DNA of 15,163 nt from Acidilobaceae archaeon (GCA_027081695.1 JALWJI010000106.1:1-15163); one strand, 5' to 3'. Counted from the first letter of the stretch, positions 1-6,707 are shown. The notes: generated from the letters alone by a model not told the origin. Program-made: numbers and translations.

Positions 1-647
1 AGTGTAGAGAATACTGTTTTTTCCAACACTTTTTTGACAGTGTTTTTGTCTACACCATAGGCCTCGGCCAAGTTTAGGCTCTCAGCTAGTGCATTTACAG
101 TATTAATGAGGAGCAGATTAAATGATAGTTTTAGTGCTTGAGCTGTTCTAGGATCACTTCCTAGATATATTATAGATCCTAGTTTCTCGAGTATACTGTG
201 AGCGGATCCTACACAATGTTGCGCGCCTGCTACGAGCAATATGGCTTCGCCTCTCAGGACTGTTTTAGGTCCGCCAATTATCGGGGATTCAATATAGCAA
301 CCGCCATTGTTTTCAAGATATTCTTTTACATTAGATACTGTAAAGGGTTGATGCGTCCCAGTGTTCACAACTACTAGTCCGTCTATTCTCCTAAATGTGC
401 TTATCACGCTATAGAGAGCGAGATCGTCGGAGAGTGCTAGGAATACAGTGTTTGCTCTTTGAATAGCGTCGATAGGAGTAGATGCTACTTCAGCGTTTAT
501 TTCTAATGCAAGATTTTCAGCACGGTGCTTAGTCCTATTCCATAATATTATCTTGTATCCGTGATCCGCCAGTCTCCGGGCAATTGCAGACCCCATTCTA
601 CCAGTACCGAGCACGGATACTGTCGGGAGAGGAAGCTTGCTTGTCAC
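1..647 (-). CDS. beta-hydroxyacid dehydrogenase family oxidoreductase (3-hydroxyisobutyrate/glyoxylate-succinic semialdehyde reductase type), 3' end outside window
   Basis: The minus strand is open from a GTG at 647 to the window edge, giving about 215 residues of a protein usually near 290. The N-terminus carries a Rossmann motif GTGRMG (residues 14-19), then WNRT (36-39) after the second strand; an Arg there usually goes with NADP(H). A substrate-loop segment SPIIGGPKTVLRGEA (121-135) and a Lys in LKLSFN (K173) match the conserved loop and catalytic lysine of the 3-hydroxyisobutyrate dehydrogenase/GLYR1 superfamily. The true substrate cannot be told from sequence. An in-frame TAA lies four codons upstream of the GTG, so no earlier start is possible. 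AGGTG at 656-660 is a plausible ribosome-binding site. The gene is divergent from the NMD3 operon. The C-terminal helical domain is cut off by the window, not by mutation. Confidence 0.9.
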   Translation of the reverse strand, partial: MTSKLPLPTVSVLGTGRMGSAIARRLADHGYKIILWNRTKHRAENLALEINAEVASTPIDAIQRANTVFLALSDDLALYSVISTFRRIDGLVVVNTGTHQPFTVSNVKEYLENNGGCYIESPIIGGPKTVLRGEAILLVAGAQHCVGSAHSILEKLGSIIYLGSDPRTAQALKLSFNLLLINTVNALAESLNLAEAYGVDKNTVKKVLEKTVFST

Positions 648-655
648 GCTTTTCG

Positions 656-697
656 CACCTTATAAACTTGTATTTCGACGATCACTATATATCCTCC
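656..697. promoter_or_regulatory. divergent promoter region between the dehydrogenase and the NMD3 operon
   Basis: Two TATA-like elements lie in the 75-base gap. TTATAAAC at 660-667 is suitably placed for plus-strand transcription, with a predicted start near 690 and a leader of about 30 bases before the ATG at 723. On the minus strand TATATAG (complement of about 686-692), preceded by a purine-rich stretch, would start transcription near 662, just before AGGTG and the GTG at 647. Assignments rest on motif and spacing only. Confidence 0.45.
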
Positions 698-722
698 AGT
701 GACGATACAATGGTGTTAATGG

Positions 723-1838
723 ATGGCTGACAAAACAATGGCAAGGATATGTCCGAAATGCGGAAGAAGCAGCGACGAGATAGAATTTATCGGTAGCCTC
801 TGTAAAGATTGCTATGTCGAGACAGTAGGGATAGCACGTATACCAGAAGAAATCAGCTTTACATACTGTAAATACTGTGGAAGATACAAGTATCAAGGAG
901 GATGGAACGAGCCCTCGGATACAATAGAAGACACTTTAATCGATTATCTCGTACTCGTCTTATCACGTAAAGCAAAGCCTTCAAGAGAAATCAACGAAGT
1001 ATGGATAAACTCGGTGAATCTCGACAGGCCGTTTATGGGGCCAGGCCTATACAAGGCACTAGTGAAGATAGGTGGACGACATAACGAGATAACAGTCGCA
1101 GAGGAGCGAGTGATAACAGTTCGAGTTAACATGGCGGTATGCCCCCTATGTACAAATAAGTTAACAAAAAGAGGCTATGAGGCGATAGTTCAGATTCGTG
1201 GTTCAAGCGGGAAATTAAGCGAAGATTTGAAAAAAAGAATAGACGACTTCCTCGAAGAAGAACTCGCAGGTGTCCTAAGAGAATCAATAATAGATTTTGA
1301 AGAGAAAAAGGAGGGCTTCGATCTCCTCATAAATGACTCGAGTGCGGCTCGAATGATAGCATCTAAAATAAAGTCTGCTTTCATGGGTAAAACTATAGAA
1401 ACATACAAGTTGATAGGCAGGAAACCTGATGGTTCAAGGAAGGGAAGATTAACTATCTCAGTGCGGCTCCCAGATATATCTCCCGGTAATATTCTAAAGA
1501 TAGGGGATAGGTTATACTTGTTCCTAGAAGTCTCGCGGGGAGGCAATCCCATCCTAGTCGACTTACAGACTGGAACAGAGATCACTGCAAATCCAGAATT
1601 CCTATGGAAAAAGGGTTTCACACACTACGAATCAGGCATGGAATACAAAAAGCTTATGTTAATAAGTAGGGGCAATTCAATAACGTTTCTAGACGCATCG
1701 ACAGGATATAGCCAGGTACTAGATTTTCCTCGCGATAGAGTCCATGTCTATGTAGAGGACTTCGAGCCTGGAAGAGTCTTTAAAGTTCTAATAGTACGAG
1801 GACGCGCTTATGTACTGGGTTACGAGGATAATGAATAA
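723..1838 (+). CDS. nmd3: NMD3 family protein (60S/50S subunit maturation adaptor)
   Basis: A 371-residue protein with four CxxC pairs (C10/C13, C27/C30, C49/C52, C140/C143) that can hold two zinc ions, followed by the diagnostic segment YEAIVQIRG (152-160) of the NMD3 family. In eukaryotes NMD3 binds the large subunit and recruits the export receptor; archaea have no nucleus and the shorter archaeal form presumably acts in late 50S assembly or quality control. The eukaryotic C-terminal extension with export signals is absent, as usual for archaea. The ATG at 723 is the first possible start (TAA in frame at 717) and has GGTG seven bases upstream. It opens an operon: the stop is 14 bases before aIF1A, followed by RIO1 and a KH protein, all concerned with ribosome maturation or initiation. 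Confidence 0.95.
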   Translation: MADKTMARICPKCGRSSDEIEFIGSLCKDCYVETVGIARIPEEISFTYCKYCGRYKYQGGWNEPSDTIEDTLIDYLVLVLSRKAKPSREINEVWINSVNLDRPFMGPGLYKALVKIGGRHNEITVAEERVITVRVNMAVCPLCTNKLTKRGYEAIVQIRGSSGKLSEDLKKRIDDFLEEELAGVLRESIIDFEEKKEGFDLLINDSSAARMIASKIKSAFMGKTIETYKLIGRKPDGSRKGRLTISVRLPDISPGNILKIGDRLYLFLEVSRGGNPILVDLQTGTEITANPEFLWKKGFTHYESGMEYKKLMLISRGNSITFLDASTGYSQVLDFPRDRVHVYVEDFEPGRVFKVLIVRGRAYVLGYEDNE

Positions 1839-1852
1839 ACTGTAGGTGAAAC

Positions 1853-2188
1853 ATGATGGCGAGAAAGAAAAGGTATAGGCCCGAGAGGAAGAAGGAGATG
1901 CCTCTTCCCAACGAGGAAGAGGGCACGATTCTATGCGTTGTCCAACGTAATTTGGGCGGGGGATTCCTCGAGGTTCTCTGCACTGATGGAGAAGTCTACA
2001 AGGCATGGATACCTGGCAAGATGAGGAGAAGAGTATGGATGAGGGAAGGCGACGTAATATTGTTCCTGCCATGGGGAACGTCGGATATGAAAGGCGAAGT
2101 AGTATATCGCTATTGGAGAGATGAAGTCAAAAAGCTAATAGAGATGGGCTATATCACGGAAGAGTTCTTAGAGGAGGTAATAGAGTAA
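1853..2188 (+). CDS. eif1A: translation initiation factor aIF1A
   Basis: 111 residues, the usual length for archaeal IF1A, the orthologue of eukaryotic eIF1A and bacterial IF1, which binds the small-subunit A site during initiation. A basic N-terminal tail (RKKRYRPERKK) leads into an OB-fold of about residues 20-90, including the typical run IPGKMRRRVWMREGDVILF, then a charged C-terminal helix with KKLIEMGYI. Two consecutive ATGs are possible (1853 and 1856). GGTGA at 1845-1849 is three bases from the first and six from the second, so the second may be the one used, shortening the protein by one residue. Lies 14 bases after NMD3 and one base before the RIO1 start, so translation is probably coupled. 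Confidence 0.96.
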   Translation: MMARKKRYRPERKKEMPLPNEEEGTILCVVQRNLGGGFLEVLCTDGEVYKAWIPGKMRRRVWMREGDVILFLPWGTSDMKGEVVYRYWRDEVKKLIEMGYITEEFLEEVIE

Positions 2189-2189
2189 C

Positions 2190-2984
2190 GTGGTAAAGGC
2201 GAGAAGACTAAAAAGGAGAAGAGAAGAAGAACGTAGGAGAAAAGATAGAGATCTAATCAAAACAGTCGAGGAGGTATTTGATTCTTTCACATTATCTCAC
2301 GTTTTCCGCCTAGAGAAGAAGGGCATAATATGGGAGTTAAAGGGAGTAGTAAGCTCGGGGAAAGAAGCTAGAGTATACTGGGGAAAGGACAAACGTGGAA
2401 ACGACATAGCTGTTAAGATATATCTCTCGGCCACAGCAGAGTTCAGGAAAAGCATCAAAAAATACATAATAGGTGATCCTAGATTCGAGAATATTCCAAG
2501 AGGGAATTTTCGAAAACTTATCTATGAATGGACCAGGAAGGAATATAGGAATCTAAAGAAGATGAAGAAGTCAGGAGTCAGAGTACCCGAGCCCTACGCT
2601 TTTTCTGGAAATGTCCTAGTAATGGAGTTTCTGGGCGAATCCGGATACAGGGCCCCGCTCATTGTAGAGGTAATAGAAGAATTATCAATGGAAGAGATTC
2701 AAGCATACTTCGACGATATTATTGAAAACTATAAGAGAATGTTATGTAAAGCAGGGTTAATCCATGCTGATCTAAGCGAATACAACATTATGATTTGGCA
2801 GGATAAGCCATGGATAATAGACGTATCTCAAGCAGTAGCTCTGGGACACCCGAACGCACAGGAATTCCTGGAGAGAGATATAGTTAATATATTCCGGTTC
2901 TTCGGGAAGTTTATAGATATAACCTATAGTGAAAACGATCTATTGGAGGAGTTGTCAAAATGTCTCATGGAGAAGGAAAGATAA
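2190..2984 (+). CDS. rio1: RIO1-type serine protein kinase/ATPase (small-subunit maturation)
   Basis: 264 residues. After a very basic N-terminus the RIO kinase fold shows the short nucleotide loop SSGKEA (55-60), the ATP-binding lysine in AVKIY (K75), the catalytic loop HADLSEYN (192-199, D194) and the metal-binding IIDVSQ (D211). GKEA, HADLSEYN and IDVSQA mark RIO1 rather than RIO2, which also carries an N-terminal winged helix absent here. RIO1 acts in late small-subunit maturation, where it binds ATP and helps release assembly factors. The start is GTG at 2190, one base after the aIF1A stop; GGAGGT at 2173-2178, inside the aIF1A end, is the likely ribosome-binding site. The last 25 bases overlap the next gene in another frame, which suggests translational coupling and a shared pathway. 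Confidence 0.96.
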   Translation: MVKARRLKRRREEERRRKDRDLIKTVEEVFDSFTLSHVFRLEKKGIIWELKGVVSSGKEARVYWGKDKRGNDIAVKIYLSATAEFRKSIKKYIIGDPRFENIPRGNFRKLIYEWTRKEYRNLKKMKKSGVRVPEPYAFSGNVLVMEFLGESGYRAPLIVEVIEELSMEEIQAYFDDIIENYKRMLCKAGLIHADLSEYNIMIWQDKPWIIDVSQAVALGHPNAQEFLERDIVNIFRFFGKFIDITYSENDLLEELSKCLMEKER

Positions 2985-3556
2985 GGCCGAAGATATATGT
3001 TAAGGTTCCGCCGGAGAGGCTAGGGTCAGTCATCGGAGAAAAAGGTAGTGTAAAAAAGCAGATAATGGACGCGACCGGCACAAGAATAAGTATTGACACT
3101 GAGAATGGCATGGTCATAATAGAGCCAGAAGTAGACGGGGTTCCACCCATAAATCTAATGAAAGCCGGGGAAATAATCAAGGCTATAGCCTACGGTTTCC
3201 CGCCTGAGAAAGCAATGAGGCTTCTAGAAGAGGATCAAATCCTAGTAATAGTTAATCTCAAAGACTATGTAGGTGACTCTCAGAACCATCTTACAAGAGT
3301 AAAGGCCCGGATAATAGGTGAGAAAGGAAGAGCGAGGAAAACGCTTGAAGAAATGACGGGCACCTATATCAACGTGGGCGACTACATCGTGGCTATAATA
3401 GGAGACTATGAGAGGGCAATGGCCGCTAAAAAAGCAATAGAAATGTTGGTCGAAGGCAGAATGCACAGCACTGTATATAGGCACCTTGAGAGGGTTCTGA
3501 GAGAAATTAAGAGAAGGGAGCATCTGAAGCTCTGGGCAAAGGATGAATTCGAGTAG
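2960..3556 (+). CDS. KH-domain rRNA processing protein, Dim2/Pno1-like
   Basis: 198 residues with two KH RNA-binding domains, each showing a GxxG loop: VIGEKGSVKK (GEKG at 26-29) and IIGEKGRARK (GEKG at 120-123). This two-KH layout with a basic C-terminal helix (REIKRREHLKLWAK) matches the archaeal counterpart of Dim2/Pno1, which binds pre-rRNA near the 3' end of small-subunit rRNA and assists cleavage. Pairing with RIO1, another late small-subunit factor, supports the assignment. The ATG at 2960 lies inside the RIO1 gene (25-base overlap); GGAGGA at 2945-2950 is a good ribosome-binding site about nine bases upstream. It ends the operon; a pyrimidine-rich stretch follows the stop. Confidence 0.92.
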   Translation: MSHGEGKIRPKIYVKVPPERLGSVIGEKGSVKKQIMDATGTRISIDTENGMVIIEPEVDGVPPINLMKAGEIIKAIAYGFPPEKAMRLLEEDQILVIVNLKDYVGDSQNHLTRVKARIIGEKGRARKTLEEMTGTYINVGDYIVAIIGDYERAMAAKKAIEMLVEGRMHSTVYRHLERVLREIKRREHLKLWAKDEFE

Positions 3557-3574
3557 GAACGTTGGATTATTCCC

Positions 3575-3587
3575 ATTTCATCTTTCT
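3575..3587 (+). terminator. possible T-rich terminator of the NMD3-KH operon
   Basis: A pyrimidine-rich run, ATTTCATCTTTCT, begins about 20 bases after the KH gene stop. Archaeal RNA polymerase terminates on T-rich stretches without needing a hairpin. The run is interrupted, so the call is weak. Confidence 0.3.
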
Positions 3588-3600
3588 AGGAAACAATCAT

Positions 3601-3639
3601 AAGTTATATTATGGGATAGATGCTTCATAATAATAACTT
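3601..3639. repeat. imperfect inverted repeat upstream of the 166-residue gene
   Basis: The left arm 3601-3613 (AAGTTATATTATG) and right arm 3626-3639 (CATAATAATAACTT) are complementary apart from one extra A, around a 12-base centre. The left arm contains the best TATA-like element for the gene starting at 3645 or 3672. It may be an operator for a dimeric regulator or fold in RNA as a long AU hairpin; the sequence alone does not decide. Confidence 0.55.
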
Positions 3640-3644
3640 GTAAC

Positions 3645-4145
3645 GTGATATACTTATCTAAAAGGGGGGCAATGATGTTAGCCTGCGACGAGCGGAGCCC
3701 AGTTGCGGGCGGTGAGAAGGAAGAGCCGAATGAGCCCCCTATTAAAATAACGACAGAAGATACAGACGAAGGATGCAAGGTTAGAGTACTCAATGGTGCT
3801 CCCGTAATAAGACGAATAGAAGTCGTATTGAAAGAACCATTCTATCATTTTAACTCGCTCGTCGGAAAATACGGATTCTATATCAAGCCGGTTCATAAGA
3901 TCTATAAGACAATTAACGGTGTTAGGAGAGTATACGCATACTATGGAAAATACTGGCTAAAACGTAAAGGTAACAAAGTTGTTTACGCGGGGAGTCAGAA
4001 GCCAAGGGTTATACCTGATAATGTAATGTCTAAACTTCAGAGTTTTACTATAATATTTGAGGAAGAAGACGTGATAATGGATTGCTGGGTCTATGAAAAA
4101 TTAAAGAAGTATTTCGAAGGCCTACATGTGGAAAAAACCTTCTAG
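3645..4145 (+). CDS. conserved-looking hypothetical protein, 166 residues
   Basis: I do not recognise a family. From the GTG at 3645 the protein has an acidic, Pro/Glu-rich N-terminus (residues 18-45, probably disordered), then an alpha/beta segment rich in Tyr, Lys and Arg. A repeated-looking stretch, INGVRRVYAYYGKYWLKRKG (90-109) followed by KVVYAGSQKPRVIP, reads like a small beta-sheet nucleic-acid-binding surface, but that is only an impression. There is no signal peptide, membrane segment or cysteine cluster. The start is uncertain: ATGs at 3672 and 3675 follow the G-run 3664-3669 and may be the real ones, giving 157 or 156 residues. It stands alone after an inverted repeat and converges on the DUF62 gene with a 12-base gap. 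Length and codon use like its neighbours support a real gene. Confidence 0.72.
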   Translation: MIYLSKRGAMMLACDERSPVAGGEKEEPNEPPIKITTEDTDEGCKVRVLNGAPVIRRIEVVLKEPFYHFNSLVGKYGFYIKPVHKIYKTINGVRRVYAYYGKYWLKRKGNKVVYAGSQKPRVIPDNVMSKLQSFTIIFEEEDVIMDCWVYEKLKKYFEGLHVEKTF

Positions 4146-4157
4146 AACCCTCCAGAA

Positions 4158-5015
4158 TTACTCTAAGGGAGTAAGGATTATCTTGTCTCCAATATCCACG
4201 TTGAGTTTTTTAGAGGCTGAGCCTAGGTTAACTGCTAACTCGAGGAACCCGAAGCTATTAACATATAATACAAGGTCTCCGGGATTAACATCTGAGAACT
4301 TTCTACCTACGATGGCTGTATACGTTATTCCTTGAGTATGGTGAGTGCTAATTGCTACTTTCTGCCATGTCCTCATAGGTATAAGACCTGGATTAGCGCT
4401 AAGCGCAACGTTTCCGAACTTATCTATATACACTACTTTTAGCTTGAATCCTTCAGGTATTTTCTCTACCTGCTCCAGACTGGTTTTCTTCAAGTCCTCG
4501 AAGCTAATGGGTGTTCCCAAATTTGATAGTTCTATTCCCCTTGTATAGAGTGCGGCTGCAGGTGCGAATACGTCTCTGCCGTGGAACGTCGAGGATACGC
4601 CCCATTTACCGAAGATTTTTCCGCGGAAGTAGTGTGAGGCGATTTCGACTATTCTATCTGGCACAAGTGATACGCCGCATTCGAATCCTTCACGTATAAT
4701 CGAGGGATAAAGGACTCCGTTGTTTGGCCCGATGAAAACATAGTCTCCTGCTTTAACCGCGATTGCTTCTCTTGCTCCTCCAACTCCTGGATCAACGACT
4801 GTCAGTATTACGGATCCTTTAGGAGCCCAAGGATAAGTATTGTAGACAACGTAGGCTCCTGCCAAGACATTGAAGCTTGGAACGCTATTGTCTATGTCTA
4901 TTATGGATGCTTTGGGATTTATCGATTTGATAAGCGCCCTTACTATACCAGTATATGGGCTGTCTCCAAAGTCGGTTATCAGCGCTATGTATTTTTCCGT
5001 GTCTTGATCGTTCAT
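4158..5015 (-). CDS. SAM hydroxide adenosyltransferase (DUF62 family)
   Basis: 285 residues of the DUF62/fluorinase-chlorinase superfamily. Archaeal members split S-adenosylmethionine into adenosine and methionine using water or hydroxide. The N-terminal domain shows ALITDFGD (11-18), VDPGVGG (74-80), GPNNG (96-100) and STFHGRDVFAPAAA (142-155). The Asp-Arg-His set known for the hydroxide-transferring enzymes is present at D75, R82 (seven residues apart, as in the characterised archaeal enzyme) and H145. The C-terminal domain carries YIDKFGNVALS and SFGFLELAVNLGSA. This marks a hydrolase-like enzyme rather than a halogenase. ATG at 5015 is the start; a TATA element lies at 5054-5062. Its biological role, perhaps clearing excess or damaged SAM, is unsettled. 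Convergent with the unknown gene, divergent from the RNA-like element. Confidence 0.93.
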   Translation of the reverse strand: MNDQDTEKYIALITDFGDSPYTGIVRALIKSINPKASIIDIDNSVPSFNVLAGAYVVYNTYPWAPKGSVILTVVDPGVGGAREAIAVKAGDYVFIGPNNGVLYPSIIREGFECGVSLVPDRIVEIASHYFRGKIFGKWGVSSTFHGRDVFAPAAALYTRGIELSNLGTPISFEDLKKTSLEQVEKIPEGFKLKVVYIDKFGNVALSANPGLIPMRTWQKVAISTHHTQGITYTAIVGRKFSDVNPGDLVLYVNSFGFLELAVNLGSASKKLNVDIGDKIILTPLE

Positions 5016-5053
5016 GTGGGATGCACCGAAAAATTCTAGGTTTTGGGAAGCAG

Positions 5054-5062
5054 TTATATAAG
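5054..5062 (-). promoter_or_regulatory. TATA box of the DUF62 gene
   Basis: The minus strand reads TTATATAAC (complement of 5054-5062), predicting transcription from about 5030 and a leader of about 15 bases before the ATG at 5015. On the plus strand the element is too close to the RNA-like hairpin (5066) to start it at its base, so I assign it to DUF62. Confidence 0.45.
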
Positions 5063-5065
5063 AAT

Positions 5066-5136
5066 GGCGCGGCTAGCGACCCCCTGCGAGTATAGTAGTG
5101 GGGGTTGATGAGCAGGGGGCTCTGGGCCGCGCCACA
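5066..5136 (+). ncRNA. candidate box H/ACA guide sRNA (single hairpin)
   Basis: A GC-rich island in an AT-rich intergenic region folds as a two-part hairpin. Lower stem GGCGCGGC (5066-5073) pairs perfectly with GCCGCGCC (5126-5133). Upper stem CCCCCTGC (5080-5087) pairs perfectly with GCAGGGGG (5112-5119). Between them are single-stranded strands TAGCGA (5074-5079) and CTCTGG (5120-5125), resembling a pseudouridylation pocket. GA (5088-5089) faces the final GA of TGATGA (5106-5111), as expected for an L7Ae-type K-turn or K-loop. ACA (5134-5136) follows the lower stem directly, exactly 14 bases from the base of the upper stem, which agrees with the archaeal H/ACA rule of 14-16. The apical loop is longer than usual, and CCCCC could instead pair with GGGGG at 5100-5104. 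No clear own promoter is seen. Function is inferred from structure only. Confidence 0.62.
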
Positions 5137-5253
5137 TTTATTAGGATGATAATGATGTTATGTTTTTCTATGTATCGAGAGTTAGAATTTTCAATTATCC
5201 CCCTAGTCGCCCACTACAAGAATATTGAAGCACCATCGTTTATCAAGAAATTG

Positions 5254-5261
5254 TTTATATA
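5254..5261 (+). promoter_or_regulatory. TATA box of the glutamate dehydrogenase gene
   Basis: TTTATATA with an A-rich upstream flank (GAAATTG) predicts a transcription start near 5282-5288, about 30 bases before the ATG at 5314. No other strong element lies in the gap. The stretch from 5137 to 5250 shows nothing else I can support. Confidence 0.55.
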
Positions 5262-5287
5262 CTTACAAGAGAATCCATAATAAATTG

Positions 5288-5305
5288 ACCTCTATATTTG
5301 AGGTG
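5288..5305 (+). promoter_or_regulatory. leader hairpin overlapping the glutamate dehydrogenase ribosome-binding site
   Basis: ACCTC (5288-5292) is complementary to GAGGT (5300-5304), with a seven-base loop TATATTT. GAGGTG (5300-5305) is the ribosome-binding site, eight bases before the ATG at 5314, so the hairpin would cover it. With only five pairs it would be weak at high temperature, and it may be a coincidence of an anti-ribosome-binding-site pentamer. Confidence 0.4.
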
Positions 5306-5313
5306 GACAATAA

Positions 5314-6573
5314 ATGGTTACACATGATCCATATGAGGAAGCAAAGAAACAGCTAAGACAAGCAATCGAACTCCTCGGTCTAGGAGAGGAAGTTTACGAG
5401 ATACTAGCCTATCCAGAGAGGCTCCTCCAGGTAAGGATTCCTGTAAAGATGGACGATGGCTCCGTCAAGGTATTCATTGGCTGGAGAAGTCAGCACAATA
5501 GTGCTCTAGGACCTTACAAGGGAGGAGTAAGATATCACCCCAACACAGACGCACACGAGGTAATTGCACTTAGCATGTGGATGACCTGGAAGAACAGCCT
5601 CGCAGGACTCCCCTACGGTGGAGGAAAGGGAGGAATAAGAGTAGACCCACACAAGCTAAGCAAAAACGAACTCATGAGACTCAGCAAAGCATACTTCGAA
5701 GCAATCTCAGACCTAGTAGGAGTAGACCAAGACATACCAGCCCCAGATGTCTACACAGATCCACAAGTAATGAGCTGGTTCTTCGACGCATACGCAAAAG
5801 TAAAGAGAGGACAGTACTTCGGAGTAGTAACAGGTAAACCACTAGACCTAGGCGGAATGCAGACAAGAATAATAGCAACAGGATTCGGAACAGCCGTTGC
5901 GGCAAGAGAAGCAGCAAAGAAGCTATGGGGCGGACTCGAAGGCAAGACAGTAGCAGTACAAGGATATGGAAACGCAGGATACTACGCGGCGAAGTACCTA
6001 GCTGAGTGGGGTGCAAAAGTAATAGCAGTATCAGACAGCAGAGGAGGAATAATTGTCCCAGACGGCCTAGACCCAGACGAGGTAAAGAAGGTAAAGAATG
6101 AGACAGGTAGCGTAATCAACTACGCTAAAGCAACCAAGAAAATAACAAACGAAGAACTCCTAGAGCTAGAAGTAGACATTCTAGTACCAGCAGCAATAGA
6201 AAACGTCATAACAGAAGCAAACGCAGACAAGATAAAAGCAAAGCTAATAGCAGAAGCAGCAAACGGTCCTACAACGCCAGACGCAGAGGTAATACTGACC
6301 CAGAAGGGTATCATAGTTATACCCGACATACTCGCAAATGCCGGCGGAGTAATAATGAGCCACATTGAGTGGGTCAACAACAGGATGGGAGGCTGGATAA
6401 CCGAGGAAGAAGCAAAGGCACGCCTAGAGCAAAAGATGGCCAATAACTTCCTAAGAGTCTGGGACTACTGGCAGAACAAACTAGACACAAGCAAATACAA
6501 TATGAGAGCAGCAGCCTACGCTATAGCAGTAGACAGAGTAGTAAGAGCTATGAAGCTAAGAGGCTGGATATAA
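5314..6573 (+). CDS. gdhA: glutamate dehydrogenase (NAD(P)-dependent)
   Basis: 419 residues, the standard length of hexameric archaeal glutamate dehydrogenases, which interconvert glutamate with 2-oxoglutarate and ammonia. The substrate domain shows GPYKGGVRYHP (66-76, with the glutamate-binding lysine), the catalytic lysine in GLPYGGGKGGIRV (K105) and PAPDVYT (D145). The dinucleotide domain has GYGNAG (217-222) and SDSRGG (240-245). The acidic residue followed by Ser-Arg leaves NAD versus NADP preference open. The ATG at 5314 is preceded by GAGGTG at eight bases. The gene body is strikingly A-rich on the coding strand, with GCA, ACA, GTA, AGA and CTA repeated, which probably reflects high expression. 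Converges on an aminotransferase that uses the same 2-oxoglutarate/glutamate pair. Confidence 0.97.
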   Translation: MVTHDPYEEAKKQLRQAIELLGLGEEVYEILAYPERLLQVRIPVKMDDGSVKVFIGWRSQHNSALGPYKGGVRYHPNTDAHEVIALSMWMTWKNSLAGLPYGGGKGGIRVDPHKLSKNELMRLSKAYFEAISDLVGVDQDIPAPDVYTDPQVMSWFFDAYAKVKRGQYFGVVTGKPLDLGGMQTRIIATGFGTAVAAREAAKKLWGGLEGKTVAVQGYGNAGYYAAKYLAEWGAKVIAVSDSRGGIIVPDGLDPDEVKKVKNETGSVINYAKATKKITNEELLELEVDILVPAAIENVITEANADKIKAKLIAEAANGPTTPDAEVILTQKGIIVIPDILANAGGVIMSHIEWVNNRMGGWITEEEAKARLEQKMANNFLRVWDYWQNKLDTSKYNMRAAAYAIAVDRVVRAMKLRGWI

Positions 6574-6581
6574 GCCTCATA

Positions 6582-6596
6582 TTCCTTATTTTTCTC
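6582..6596 (+). terminator. T-run terminator of glutamate dehydrogenase
   Basis: TTCCTTATTTTTCTC begins nine bases after the stop codon. A run of five Ts within pyrimidine-rich sequence is the usual archaeal intrinsic terminator. No hairpin is needed or seen. Confidence 0.5.
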
Positions 6597-6707
6597 CACA
6601 CACTACTAAAATAATGCAAGACTTCGTCCTTGTTCTATACCATATTAAATGGATGATAATGGGAGCATTACCATCTCTTCTATTGAAGTGATTGGAAAAT
6701 CGGAGGA

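Noticed and set aside
4679..4692. ATTCGAATCC resembling a tRNA T-loop
   Set aside because: It is within DUF62 coding sequence and no cloverleaf fits.
5098..5126. G-runs that might form a G-quadruplex
   Set aside because: Only three runs of three or more Gs occur nearby, and they are better explained as stem strands of the hairpin.
5098..5280. A 60-codon plus-strand reading frame in the DUF62-glutamate dehydrogenase gap
   Set aside because: Its start lies within the structured RNA-like element, it has no ribosome-binding site and its product has no recognisable fold; the glutamate dehydrogenase TATA box lies inside it.
5681..6016. A 111-codon minus-strand frame inside glutamate dehydrogenase, Leu/Arg-rich
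   Set aside because: It is the mirror of the A- and C-rich codon bias of the real gene; composition is unlike a globular protein.
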